Source: Flavobacteriales bacterium
GTDB lineage: Bacteria > Bacteroidota > Bacteroidia > UBA10329
Assembly: GCA_020635495.1 (NCBI GenBank)
Contig: JACJZQ010000016.1
Span: 1 to 64,000, forward strand
Reading direction: 5' to 3'
DNA: 64,000 nt
In this document: one piece after another, positions 50,884 to 59,710 of the stretch
How the letters are laid out: each line of letters opens with the position of its first letter
Numbering within the stretch: position 1 is the stretch's first letter
The notes under the pieces: model-generated
Databases searched by the model: none
Told to the model about the DNA's origin: nothing
Seen by the model: only the letters and a program-made list of their open reading frames with translations
Made by a program: the position numbers and the translations under genes

Positions 50884-52169
50884 ATGGAGGCACAAGTAGA
50901 AAAATACGATAGCAAAGGATACCTGAACATGGAGCTTTTGCGCTTCACCACTGCTGGTAGCGTGGATGACGGAAAGAGCACCTCATCGGTCGATTGCTGT
51001 ACGATAGCAAGTCGATCTTCGAGGATCAGATGGAAGCCATCGAGTCGGTGAGCAAGCGAAAAGGCGAGGAGCATGTGAACTTGGCTCTTTTGACAGACGG
51101 ACTTCGTGCTGAGCGCGAACAGGGAATTACCATCGATGTGGCCTATCGCTATTTCGCAACGCCAAAGCGTAAGTTCATTATTGCCGACACTCCAGGGCAC
51201 ATTCAGTATACCCGAAACATGGTCACGGGCGCGTCAACCGCCAACTTGGCCATTATTCTTGTGGATGCGCGTCATGGTGTGATTGAGCAGACTAAGCGTC
51301 ACGCGTACATCGCCTCGCTGCTTCAAATTCCACACGTGGTGGTCTGTGTCAACAAGATGGATCTGGTCGATTTTAGCGAATCGGCTTTCGAAAAAGTGCA
51401 CAACGACTTTGAGGACTTCTCGGCCAAATTGGCCATCAAGGATGTCCGTTTTGTGCCGATCAGTGCACTGCTTGGCGATAATGTGGTGGACCGTTCCAAG
51501 AAAATGGATTGGTACCAAGGGCCAACCTTGATGCACATCTTGGAGAACGTTCATATCGGTAGCGATCAGAACCACATCGACCCACGCTTCCCAGTTCAAT
51601 ATGTGGTGCGCCCAATGACAACTGAATATCACGATTATCGTGGTTATGCAGGACGTGTTGCTGGTGGCGTTTTCCGTCAGGGAGAAGAAATTGCGGTGCT
51701 TCCTTCGGGATTCACATCGAAGATAAAATCCATTGATACGATGAATGGCCCTATCAAGGAGGCGTTTCCTCCAATGAGTGTGACCATGACATTGGAGGAT
51801 GATATTGATATCAGTCGTGGCGACATGATCGTGAAGGTGAACAATCAGCCAGAGGCTAAGCAGGAATTTGATGTGATGGTTTGCTGGCTCAACGAAAAAC
51901 CGATGCAAGTTGGTGGTAAGTACGCGCTGAAGCACACATCTCGCGATGCCCGTTGCATTGTGAAAGATGTGAAGTACAAGATGAACATCAACACCCTTCA
52001 GAAATTGGAGGATGACAACGCCATTGGTCTGAACGATATTGGTCGCATTACGTTGAGAACCACGGTGCCGATTTTCTTGGATGGATACCGCAAAAACCGC
52101 AACACGGGATCGATGATCCTTGTGGACGAAGCAACCAACAATACCGTTGGTGCGTGTATGGTTGTGTAA
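50884..52169 (+). CDS. cysN: Sulfate adenylyltransferase subunit 1, frameshifted at the P-loop
   Basis: CysN is the GTPase subunit that drives ATP sulfurylase. The frame from ATG 50884 (EKYDSKGYLNMELLRFTTAGSVDDGKST) breaks after the P-loop; a missing C near 50981-50983 would join it to LIGRLLYDSKSIFEDQ and the remainder. Downstream are DTPGHIQYTRNMVTGASTA, VCVNKMDLVDF and the EF-Tu-like beta-barrel domains (VQYVVRPMTTEYHDYRGYAGRVAGG). The intact downstream frame (50994-52169) lacks the G1 motif. CysDN normally needs both subunits, so as written sulfate activation would fail. It is followed by hldE after 15 bases. Confidence 0.88.
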
Positions 52170-52184
52170 ATTCAACCTCAGTTT

Positions 52185-53561
52185 ATGGCAGCACAACCGC
52201 GCATATTGGTAATTGGCGACATCATGCTTGACCAGTATGTGGCGGGAAACGTGACCCGTATCAGTCCTGAAGCACCCGTTCCCGTAGTGAAAGTTGACCG
52301 TGAGTGGTCAACACTCGGTGGTGCTGGAAACGTAGCTGCTAATGTGGCTTCACTAGGAGGAAAAGCCACGCTTCTCGGATTGGTTGGAAATGATGCTGCG
52401 GCAGCAACAATTCTCGATTCTTGCGCCAATGTTGGAATTACTGCTGCCGTAGTTCAAGGAAACCAGCCAACGATAGTGAAAACACGCGTGGTTTCTGGTC
52501 AGCAGATCGTTCGTTTTGATAGAGAAGAAGAGCTGGTTTGGAGTTATGCGCAGTTGTCGGAACTAACCTCAAAGTTGGAAACGCTTGTTCCTGAATCGGA
52601 TGTGATTCTTCTTTCAGATTATGCAAAAGGAACACTTTCGGACGAGGTTCTGAAATTGATTCTCGATTTAGCTTTAGCTAACGGAAAACGAGTATTAGTT
52701 GATCCGAAACGTGCGGATTGGTCAGCTTATAATGGAGCATTTCTGATCACTCCGAATTTGGCGGAACTCGCCATGACGGAAGCGGGAAAAGGCATCAAGA
52801 ATGATGACAATCTGGTTGTGAGTGCATGCCAGAAACTACGCAACCAGTTTGAAATTGAAAATATCGTTGCTACGCGTTCCAGCTATGGAATGACGGTGGT
52901 TTCGGAGCAAAAAGTGTTGAACATTCCAACGCGCGCTCTAGAAGTTTTTGATGTGAGTGGAGCAGGTGATACAGTACTTGCCTCATTCGGAATGAGTCTG
53001 GCTGAAGGAAAATCGGTCACCGAAAGTGCCTTTGTTGCCAATGCGGCCGCAGGAATTGTGGTCAGCAAACGCGGAACAGCCGTGGTGCATCGTTCAGAAT
53101 TGGAATCTTTTCTGAAAGGTGGTTTCAAAGAAGTTTCCCGAAATCAGATTGAAGTTTTTAAACAGAAGAATGCTGGGCGAAAAGTGGTTTTCACCAACGG
53201 TTGTTTCGATGTGCTTCATCAAGGACACAGAAAACTGCTGCAAGAAGCCCGCGAGTTGGGAGATTTGCTTGTGGTTGGGCTCAATTCTGATGATTCTATC
53301 AAAAGATTAAAGGGAGAATCGCGACCGATAAATTCAGTTGACCAACGAGTTGAAGCCCTTGCTGCATTGCCATCGGTAGATGCCATTATCGTGTTTGAAG
53401 AAGATGACCCATATGAACTCCTTCAACAACTGCAACCGCGGATTCTTGTAAAAGGCGGAGATTACCAACCCAGGGATGTAGTTGGGGCGGATATCGTAGA
53501 TGAAGTAGTGATTATTCCATTGGTTGAGGGTGTTTCGACAACTGATTTGCTCGGTCAATGA
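52185..53561 (+). CDS. hldE: Bifunctional heptose kinase/heptose-1-phosphate adenylyltransferase family protein
   Basis: The 458-residue protein has an N-terminal PfkB kinase domain (about 1-310, LGGAGNVAANVASLGG, DYAKGTLSDEVL, and the catalytic FDVSGAGDTVLASFG). A C-terminal nucleotidyltransferase domain follows (about 328-458, FTNGCFDVLHQGHRKLLQEARELGD with the HxGH motif). This matches RfaE/HldE, which makes ADP-heptose. Heptose could enter the surface polysaccharide or a lipid-linked core. It follows cysN closely and overlaps the fcl start by four bases (ATGA), tying activation and sugar genes together. Confidence 0.94.
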   Translation: MAAQPRILVIGDIMLDQYVAGNVTRISPEAPVPVVKVDREWSTLGGAGNVAANVASLGGKATLLGLVGNDAAAATILDSCANVGITAAVVQGNQPTIVKTRVVSGQQIVRFDREEELVWSYAQLSELTSKLETLVPESDVILLSDYAKGTLSDEVLKLILDLALANGKRVLVDPKRADWSAYNGAFLITPNLAELAMTEAGKGIKNDDNLVVSACQKLRNQFEIENIVATRSSYGMTVVSEQKVLNIPTRALEVFDVSGAGDTVLASFGMSLAEGKSVTESAFVANAAAGIVVSKRGTAVVHRSELESFLKGGFKEVSRNQIEVFKQKNAGRKVVFTNGCFDVLHQGHRKLLQEARELGDLLVVGLNSDDSIKRLKGESRPINSVDQRVEALAALPSVDAIIVFEEDDPYELLQQLQPRILVKGGDYQPRDVVGADIVDEVVIIPLVEGVSTTDLLGQ

Positions 53562-54502
53562 TGTTACCCGATTCCAAGGTCTATGTGGCAGGTCATAATG
53601 GAATGGTCGGTTCAGCCATTGTGCGATTGCTCAAAGGTTCAGGATTCTCAAACATTATCACACGAACCTCATCAGAACTCGACCTAAGAAATCAAGCCGC
53701 GGTAATCGCATTTTTTGAGGAAGAAAAACCAGAATTTGTATTTCTGGCCGCGGCCAAAGTCGGAGGCATTCTCGCCAACGACACTTATCGTGCTGAGTTC
53801 ATCTATGATAACCTGATGATCGAGGCCAATGTAATTCATGCTGCTTATCAGCATCAGGTTAAGAAACTTTTATTCCTAGGCTCTTCATGCATCTATCCGA
53901 AGATGGCTGATCAGCCGATCAAGGAAGAATATCTCCTGACAGGAGCTTTGGAACCTACCAATGAACCCTATGCCATTGCCAAGATCGCTGGGCTGAAACT
54001 GTGCGAAAATTACAGGAAACAGTATGGCTGTAATTTCATCAGCGCCATGCCAACCAACCTTTATGGTGTTGGAGATAATTACCATCCGCAGAATTCGCAC
54101 GTTCTGCCAGCGCTTATTCGAAAGTTCCATTTCGCAAAGGAAAATGGAAACTCTGAAGTGGAACTTTGGGGCACGGGAACTCCAAAACGTGAGTTCCTTT
54201 ATGTTGATGACCTTGCTTCTGCATGTTTGTTCATGATGCAGAATTACGATGGAACAGAGTTCTTGAATGTTGGAGTTGGCGAGGATATTTCCATTTCGGA
54301 GTTGGCAGAAACCATCAAAGAAATTGTAGGTTTTGAAGGGGCCATAAAATGGAACACTGAAATGCCCGATGGCACGCCCAGAAAACTGTTGGATGTAAGT
54401 AAATTGGCCGCCATGGGTTGGAAACCGACCATCGGACTGAATGAGGGAATCCAATTGGCCTATGCCGATTATCTGAAGCGAAAAGACCAGTTGAATGGCT
54501 AA
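53558..54502 (+). CDS. fcl: GDP-L-fucose synthase
   Basis: The 314-residue SDR enzyme converts the Gmd product to GDP-L-fucose. It has the VYVAGHNGMVGSAIVR Rossmann motif, LAAAKVGGILANDTYRAEFIYDN, LLFLGSSCIYPK with the catalytic serine, the Tyr-x-x-x-Lys in PYAIAKIAG, and NLYGVGDNYHPQNSHVLPALIRKFH. These are diagnostic of WcaG/Fcl. It starts inside the hldE stop and overlaps gmd by eight bases, so the pair makes GDP-fucose from GDP-mannose. Confidence 0.95.
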   Translation: MMLPDSKVYVAGHNGMVGSAIVRLLKGSGFSNIITRTSSELDLRNQAAVIAFFEEEKPEFVFLAAAKVGGILANDTYRAEFIYDNLMIEANVIHAAYQHQVKKLLFLGSSCIYPKMADQPIKEEYLLTGALEPTNEPYAIAKIAGLKLCENYRKQYGCNFISAMPTNLYGVGDNYHPQNSHVLPALIRKFHFAKENGNSEVELWGTGTPKREFLYVDDLASACLFMMQNYDGTEFLNVGVGEDISISELAETIKEIVGFEGAIKWNTEMPDGTPRKLLDVSKLAAMGWKPTIGLNEGIQLAYADYLKRKDQLNG

Positions 54503-55568
54503 GAAAGTGGCTTTAATAACTGGTGTTACCGGACAGGATGGCGCGTATCTGTCGGAACTTTTGCTCAGCAAAGGCTACGAGGTGCATGGCATCAAACGCA
54601 GAAGTTCCCTTTTCAATACGGAGCGGGTGGATCATTTGTATCAAGACCCGCACGAAAAGGACATACGCTTCAAGTTGCATTATGGCGACCTGACCGACTC
54701 GAACTGCATTACGCGAATCATCCAAGAGGTTCAGCCGGATGAGATATACAATCTAGGTGCGATGAGTCATGTGCAGGTGAGTTTTGAAATTCCCGAATAC
54801 ACCGCAGATGCAGATGGAATTGGCGCACTTCGGATTCTAGAAGCGGTTCGGTTGCTAGGATTGAAAGACAAGACGAAAGTTTATCAGGCATCCACATCGG
54901 AGTTGTTTGGAATGGCGAAGGAGTTTCCGCAGAATGAGAACACGCCTTTCCATCCGCGCTCTCCTTACGGTGTGGCTAAACTTTACGCTTATTGGATTGC
55001 GGTCAATTATCGCGAGGCACATGGCCTTTTTGCCTGTAACGGAATCCTCTACAATCACGAATCTCCGTTGCGTGGTGAGACGTTCGTCACCAGAAAAGTA
55101 ACTCGGGCGGTAGCCAATATCTTTTCAGGTAAGCAAGACGTTCTGTATCTCGGAAATCTTAATGCAAAACGAGACTGGGGTCACGCGAAGGATTTCGTAG
55201 AAGCCATGTGGTTGATGCTTCAGCAGGATGAACCAGAGGATTTTGTGATTGCAACAGGTGTTAGCACATCCGTTCGCGATTTCACCAGAATGGCGTTTGG
55301 CGAAGTTGGAATAGAGCTTGAATTCAAGGGTTCGGGAGAGAACGAGGTTGGAGTTGTTTCCTCTGTTTCTACTCAAAATGAAAACTTGAAAGTCGGTCAA
55401 GAGGTAGTTAAAATTGACCCGAATTATTTCCGGCCTGCAGAAGTGGATACGCTTATTGGCGATGCATCGAAAGCGAAAGCAAAGTTGGGTTGGGAACCGA
55501 AGATCGGGTTGAAGGAACTGGTTTCGGAGATGGTCAAGGCGGATGTCGGCTTTCATTCAGTTGAATAA
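54495..55568 (+). CDS. gmd: GDP-mannose 4,6-dehydratase
   Basis: The 357-residue SDR enzyme makes GDP-4-keto-6-deoxymannose. It shows ALITGVTGQDGAYLSELLLSKGYEVHGIKRRSSLFNTERVDHL, the LGAMSHVQVSFEIPEYTADADG stretch, QASTSELFG, the Tyr-x-x-x-Lys in SPYGVAKLYAYW, and NLNAKRDWGHAKDFVEAMWLMLQ. It is adjacent to fcl in the same unit. The reading frame is intact, so the indel problem seen in the cys genes does not extend here. Confidence 0.97.
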   Translation: MAKKVALITGVTGQDGAYLSELLLSKGYEVHGIKRRSSLFNTERVDHLYQDPHEKDIRFKLHYGDLTDSNCITRIIQEVQPDEIYNLGAMSHVQVSFEIPEYTADADGIGALRILEAVRLLGLKDKTKVYQASTSELFGMAKEFPQNENTPFHPRSPYGVAKLYAYWIAVNYREAHGLFACNGILYNHESPLRGETFVTRKVTRAVANIFSGKQDVLYLGNLNAKRDWGHAKDFVEAMWLMLQQDEPEDFVIATGVSTSVRDFTRMAFGEVGIELEFKGSGENEVGVVSSVSTQNENLKVGQEVVKIDPNYFRPAEVDTLIGDASKAKAKLGWEPKIGLKELVSEMVKADVGFHSVE

Positions 55569-56894
55569 ATGATCAATCGAATCAAGAAAATATTTGACTC
55601 CGAATCCAAAGCACTTGCCAAGAACAGTTCTTGGCTGTTTCTGTCTACCATCTATCAAGCTGGAATTGCGTTTGTTAAATCCATGGTCATTGCGCGGTCT
55701 TTAGGTGTTGAACAGTACGGTACCTATGCGGTAATCTTCGCTTTTGTATCCACCATTCAAGAGATTTTCAACCTGAATTTTGCCTCAGCATTTGTAAAAT
55801 ATGCCACTGATTATCGGCAGAAAGAAAGACGAGATAAGGTAAAAGCGTTGATCAAAGTTGGCTATCTGATAAGTGCTGCCGCAGGCTTGTTATCTATTGT
55901 GGTGATTGGTGCAGTAACTATGCTGGCTTATTCCGTCTTTTTCGATGTAGATGGGTTGCATGGCATTTTGGTTCTTTTTGCGGCCGGAAGCTCGTTGGCA
56001 TTTCTCAATCAGCTTGCGCGAGCCATTCTGCGGGTGTATGATAAGTTCAAAGTGAATTCTTATGTGAACATGGTTGTTTACTCCTTAGAGTTTGCAACCA
56101 TCTGTTTATCGCTGTACTTTTTCAAGAATGATCTGATAATGCTGATCATCAATCTGACGGCCATTAATGTGGTGAGTTTTGTACTGCTTCAGATCACAGC
56201 CTATTGGGAGGTTAAGGAGCATGTTTCAGGATTTTGGTCGGGCCAGATTTCCTTGCTTCGCGAAGACAAAAAGACCATGACCAATTTCCTTCTCAACAAC
56301 TCGGTGAGTAAAACGCTACAGAAGCTGATGAAGAAGGGTGATGTCCTGATTCTTGCTGCTTTTGCAGATTCGGCTCAGGTTGGTCTGTATGATGTGGCCC
56401 GCAAGTTGGCGTTCTCGCTATTGGTAGTCAAAGATCCTTTGTCAATGGCCATTTACCCACAAATTGCCAGACTCATCACGGCTCAAGAAATTCAAAAAAT
56501 TCGGGCTTTTCTACGCACCATATCGCTGGTCGGATTCATACCATTCAGCTTAGGCATGGTAATTCTGTTCCTGTTCAGTAATGAAATAATCGGGCTTCTT
56601 TTTGGCTCCGAATTCTTGGGGTCGTCCACGCCACTTTTTTTCCTCGTTATGGCCATTGGGCTGGAAATTGTTTTCTTCTGGGCTGTGTCTTACATTCTCA
56701 GTTTGGGTAAAACAGGATTCAGGCTTCGTGCGAGTCTGGTTTCATCTGCGGTAACCGTAGCAATTGCATTGGGACTGGTACATACATTTGGCGCTGCAGG
56801 AATTGCGTTTGCTATTTTGATTGGGGCGGTGCTGTTGCAATCCAGTTTCCTTTGGGTCGTTTTGAGTCATTTGAAAAGACCAGAGGATGGATAG
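55569..56894 (+). CDS. Polysaccharide flippase (Wzx/MOP family)
   Basis: The 441-residue membrane protein has about twelve to fourteen hydrophobic segments, starting at SSWLFLSTIYQAGIAFVKSMVIARSLGVEQYGTYAVIF, a hallmark of MOP flippases, with a basic N-terminus and a polar loop around 235-265. It would flip a lipid-linked repeat unit across the inner membrane. It abuts gmd and overlaps the next gene by eight bases. No O-antigen polymerase is evident in the window; it may lie further right. Confidence 0.85.
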   Translation: MINRIKKIFDSESKALAKNSSWLFLSTIYQAGIAFVKSMVIARSLGVEQYGTYAVIFAFVSTIQEIFNLNFASAFVKYATDYRQKERRDKVKALIKVGYLISAAAGLLSIVVIGAVTMLAYSVFFDVDGLHGILVLFAAGSSLAFLNQLARAILRVYDKFKVNSYVNMVVYSLEFATICLSLYFFKNDLIMLIINLTAINVVSFVLLQITAYWEVKEHVSGFWSGQISLLREDKKTMTNFLLNNSVSKTLQKLMKKGDVLILAAFADSAQVGLYDVARKLAFSLLVVKDPLSMAIYPQIARLITAQEIQKIRAFLRTISLVGFIPFSLGMVILFLFSNEIIGLLFGSEFLGSSTPLFFLVMAIGLEIVFFWAVSYILSLGKTGFRLRASLVSSAVTVAIALGLVHTFGAAGIAFAILIGAVLLQSSFLWVVLSHLKRPEDG

Positions 56895-57864
56895 TGCTCG
56901 AAAACTTCTCAACGAACTCAACTCATGGGTCAACTCGCCATTGCGGGGAGAGAGCAGCAAGAAGTTTCAAGACATTTGTGAAGCGCACGATGCATTAAGC
57001 ATTCAACAATTCGGTGAGTCAATTCAAATAACGATACCGCTCTACGATGGAAAGAACAAGAACGTGCTAGGCCTGGTGCATGCGTTGCAGAAGGAGCAAG
57101 GCATTTCCTCGGTTATTCTGCAGGGCAGTTTGGCAACAGATGAAGAAATACCATACAGCGATTTTGATGCGCTGGTGATAATTGAAGACGCGGTTTTCAA
57201 CAACCCGAAGGTGTTGTTGAGTTTAGTGGTGAGGCTGCAACTGCTTTCCAGGTACATTTATCAGCATGATCCGTTGCAACATCATGGTTGGTTTGTCACC
57301 ACAGAAAAACTGCTTAACCATCATTTGGATGATTTTTTCCCGGCCGTGATATTCGACCATTCGAGAATGCTTTATCCCGCTAGGGCATCAGAGTTGAAGT
57401 TGAATCTGGTAAAAGACCCATCTGCTTTCCATTATCACTTGAATAACACAGTTGCCGGAATTGAGCGTGAGATAACTTCAGGTCAATATCTGAACAATAT
57501 GTACGAACTGAAATCCACGCTAAGCAAATTCATGCTGCTTCCAGCTTTGTATATGCAGGTTTGCAAGGGAGAGGGCGTGTACAAGAAAGACAGTTTTGAA
57601 CTGGCTAAGGTCGATTTCACTGCAGAAGAATGGAATATCATGGATGAAATTTCAACCATCAGAGAGGATTGGAATCAGAACATGGCCGGATGGAGAAAGT
57701 GGATGATCACAACTCATCCTTCTTGGTCTCGTAAAATGGCCAAGCGAGTTGCGCCAAAAGTTGCAGCGGATCTTCAAGCATCAGTTAAAGACAAGTCCAC
57801 CAAAATGCTGACCTTCGCCCGACTGATGTTGGAACGAGCAAAAGCAACAAATGGCCAAAACTGA
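56887..57864 (+). CDS. Nucleotidyltransferase-fold protein of unknown function (first copy)
   Basis: The 325-residue protein is not a family I can name. At about 80-102 it carries ILQGSLATDEEIPYSDFDALVII, the GS..DxD pattern of pol-beta-type minimal nucleotidyltransferases, which bind Mg-ATP. I cannot see a clear third carboxylate. The remainder is helical with no membrane segment. It overlaps the first sulfotransferase gene by 14 bases and the flippase by eight, so it is part of the polysaccharide operon. The partner gene is a sulfotransferase, which repeats at 58704/59708. A role in glycan modification is inferred. Confidence 0.7.
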   Translation: MDSARKLLNELNSWVNSPLRGESSKKFQDICEAHDALSIQQFGESIQITIPLYDGKNKNVLGLVHALQKEQGISSVILQGSLATDEEIPYSDFDALVIIEDAVFNNPKVLLSLVVRLQLLSRYIYQHDPLQHHGWFVTTEKLLNHHLDDFFPAVIFDHSRMLYPARASELKLNLVKDPSAFHYHLNNTVAGIEREITSGQYLNNMYELKSTLSKFMLLPALYMQVCKGEGVYKKDSFELAKVDFTAEEWNIMDEISTIREDWNQNMAGWRKWMITTHPSWSRKMAKRVAPKVAADLQASVKDKSTKMLTFARLMLERAKATNGQN

Positions 57865-58612
57865 CCTGAATTACCTTTTCATAACCGGAATGGGACGATC
57901 AGGAACAACTTTCTTGGGCGATCTGCTGTCATCGGTTCCTGATGTTTCGGCTGGGCACGAGCGAATCGGAAATCGGGAGTATTGGCTACTGAGTTGGTAT
58001 CTGGGGTCGAATTACAGTATACCGTTTCTTAAGAAGGAAAAGCAGAAGATCGATCAGAAACACATTGATAAAAAGACCTATGTTGATGTGAATTCGTACC
58101 TGCAGAATTCAACAAATGAGCTGAAAACCGTATTCGGAACAGAAAACGTGCTCCACTTGGTTCGAGACCCGAAAGAAGTTATTCGATCCATCTACACAAG
58201 AAGAAACGATTTCGATATTCATCTTCTTCCTAAAACCGAGAAAGAAGTGAGCCAATGGTTGGCGGCCGACCGTTTCTATCAGGTTTGCAAGAATTGGCAA
58301 ATAGCCATGGATCAATTGGTGGAGAATGAAATTCCAACGATACAGTTTGAAAAGATCACGTCAGACTTTTCATACCTGAAGCAAAACCTGCTTGAACCTT
58401 TTGGTGTTGATCTAACGGAAACCCAATGGAATCAGGCCAAGACGAAAAAGACCAATAAGACCCCGAAAAAGGCTTATCGTTTTCTTTATGCCAAGGTTAA
58501 GGGCAAGCAGTTTCAATCAGACGAACTGGGCAAGTTTGATACCTGGCCAATGGAATACCAGCACGTATACAATGAACTTTGCGGTCGGTACTCATCCGAA
58601 TTGGGTTATTGA
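57851..58612 (+). CDS. Sulfotransferase family protein (first copy)
   Basis: The 253-residue enzyme has the 5'-phosphosulfate-binding P-loop FITGMGRSGTTFLGDLL (about 10-26) and the 3'-phosphate motif VLHLVRDPKEVIRSIYTRR. PAPS would be the donor, made by the upstream cysC-cysD-cysN genes, and a carbohydrate is the likely acceptor. The C-terminal basic stretch (TKKTNKTPKKAYRF) is consistent with binding an acidic substrate. It is translated from inside the preceding gene. Confidence 0.88.
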   Translation: MAKTDLNYLFITGMGRSGTTFLGDLLSSVPDVSAGHERIGNREYWLLSWYLGSNYSIPFLKKEKQKIDQKHIDKKTYVDVNSYLQNSTNELKTVFGTENVLHLVRDPKEVIRSIYTRRNDFDIHLLPKTEKEVSQWLAADRFYQVCKNWQIAMDQLVENEIPTIQFEKITSDFSYLKQNLLEPFGVDLTETQWNQAKTKKTNKTPKKAYRFLYAKVKGKQFQSDELGKFDTWPMEYQHVYNELCGRYSSELGY

Positions 58613-58703
58613 TACGTGCATCTCCATTAGTTTCAAGGACATTGAAATACTAGGACAAATGTTCAAGCTTTTTTATTGCAGCTCGCGGATATCCTAAACA
58701 AAG

Positions 58704-59663
58704 ATGAAGTTCATTGATAAGCCACAACCAAGAACCCTGGAGCATTATTCATTGGCCATTGATGAAATGACTTCAAGAATCCGTAAGCTAGAGGGGGTTT
58801 TGGGCATCTACCAGATCGGGAGCGTTTCTAACCCTGGCCTATCAGATATTGATATGCTGGTTGTGTTTGAAGATGATGCAAAAATTCTAATGGATCCCGT
58901 GCGCAACTTTCAATCGGACACATATTTGTTCACGCATCAGGTCTACGGAGTGCCAAAAGGATATTGGAACGAGCTGCGGTCACTCACGTTTTTCCATAAC
59001 TACAGATTTATCGAAGGAGAGGAATTGCCTGAGTTGAGGACAGAGCTTGATTCAGATGAAATCCGGCAATTGAAGCGTCAGATAGCGCTTGAGTTCTTGG
59101 TCAAAATGTACATCGTACTTACCGTTCAATTACGTTATGATATTATCAAACTCAGAAGCTTTTTGCTTGAAGGCAAGGCGCTCATCTACGATCTGGAGTT
59201 TCTTGGAATCAATAGCGGAAACATGTTTGAACTTGTTCAACAGGTTATTCAGATCCGGGCCGATTGGTGGGAAAAGCAGCCAACCGAAGCGGAGCTGAAA
59301 AACCTCATCAAGAAGTTGTACGCATCTCTTACTGACTTTCTGATCGAAGAATTGAGACAAGCACCGCTGTACCTTCCAACCACAGAATCGTTCCAGATCT
59401 CAAGGAATATCAGCGTTTCGAACGGAAATTTCGGAGCAATCTCGAGTGGTTTTGTACTTCCCAACTTTGGGTTGATTCAGGACAGAAAGCACTTCAATCT
59501 GTTGAATCGTTTCAACCGATTTAAGGTCACATTCCCGTATTCAGTTTCTGAAAAGGGCTCTGTGGTAGAAAGGCGATTTCAATTGCTTTCGCAACTTCGG
59601 AAGCATAACTCCAACCGACTCCCGGGGTTTTTAATTCCAGCATCGAGCTTGAAGGTGGTGTAA
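58704..59663 (+). CDS. Nucleotidyltransferase-fold protein of unknown function (second copy)
   Basis: The 319-residue protein has GIYQIGSVSNPGLSDIDMLVVFEDD (about 35-58), again the GS..DxD pattern of minimal nucleotidyltransferases, followed by an alpha-helical region of about 250 residues. It is not obviously the same sequence as the first copy but has the same size, motif and neighbourhood. A gap of 91 bases precedes it, in which I see no strong promoter. A terminator hairpin follows. Function unknown; glycan or sulfation-associated nucleotide transfer is a guess. Confidence 0.68.
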   Translation: MKFIDKPQPRTLEHYSLAIDEMTSRIRKLEGVLGIYQIGSVSNPGLSDIDMLVVFEDDAKILMDPVRNFQSDTYLFTHQVYGVPKGYWNELRSLTFFHNYRFIEGEELPELRTELDSDEIRQLKRQIALEFLVKMYIVLTVQLRYDIIKLRSFLLEGKALIYDLEFLGINSGNMFELVQQVIQIRADWWEKQPTEAELKNLIKKLYASLTDFLIEELRQAPLYLPTTESFQISRNISVSNGNFGAISSGFVLPNFGLIQDRKHFNLLNRFNRFKVTFPYSVSEKGSVVERRFQLLSQLRKHNSNRLPGFLIPASSLKVV

Positions 59664-59677
59664 AACACATTGGTGCG

Positions 59678-59691
59678 GGCCTGAAAAGGCC
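59678..59691 (+). terminator. Short hairpin after the second nucleotidyltransferase gene
   Basis: GGCCT and AGGCC pair around a 4-base GAAA loop and are followed by TTCATTATT. The stem is short and the T-run imperfect, so termination is probably partial. Confidence 0.45.
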
Positions 59692-59702
59692 TTCATTATT
59701 CT

Positions 59703-59710
59703 TAGCTTTG
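59703..59710 (+). promoter_or_regulatory. Candidate -7 element before the second sulfotransferase gene
   Basis: TAGCTTTG fits TAnnTTTG. The expected start of transcription, near 59717, lies downstream of a TTG start at 59708, favouring the in-frame TTG at 59750. No good -33 TTG is found at the usual spacing. Confidence 0.45.

Noticed and set aside
56887..59663. MNT/HEPN toxin-antitoxin or abortive-infection system, from the GS..DxD motif
   Set aside because: There is no HEPN partner with RxxxxH, proteins are too long, and the genes overlap polysaccharide genes.
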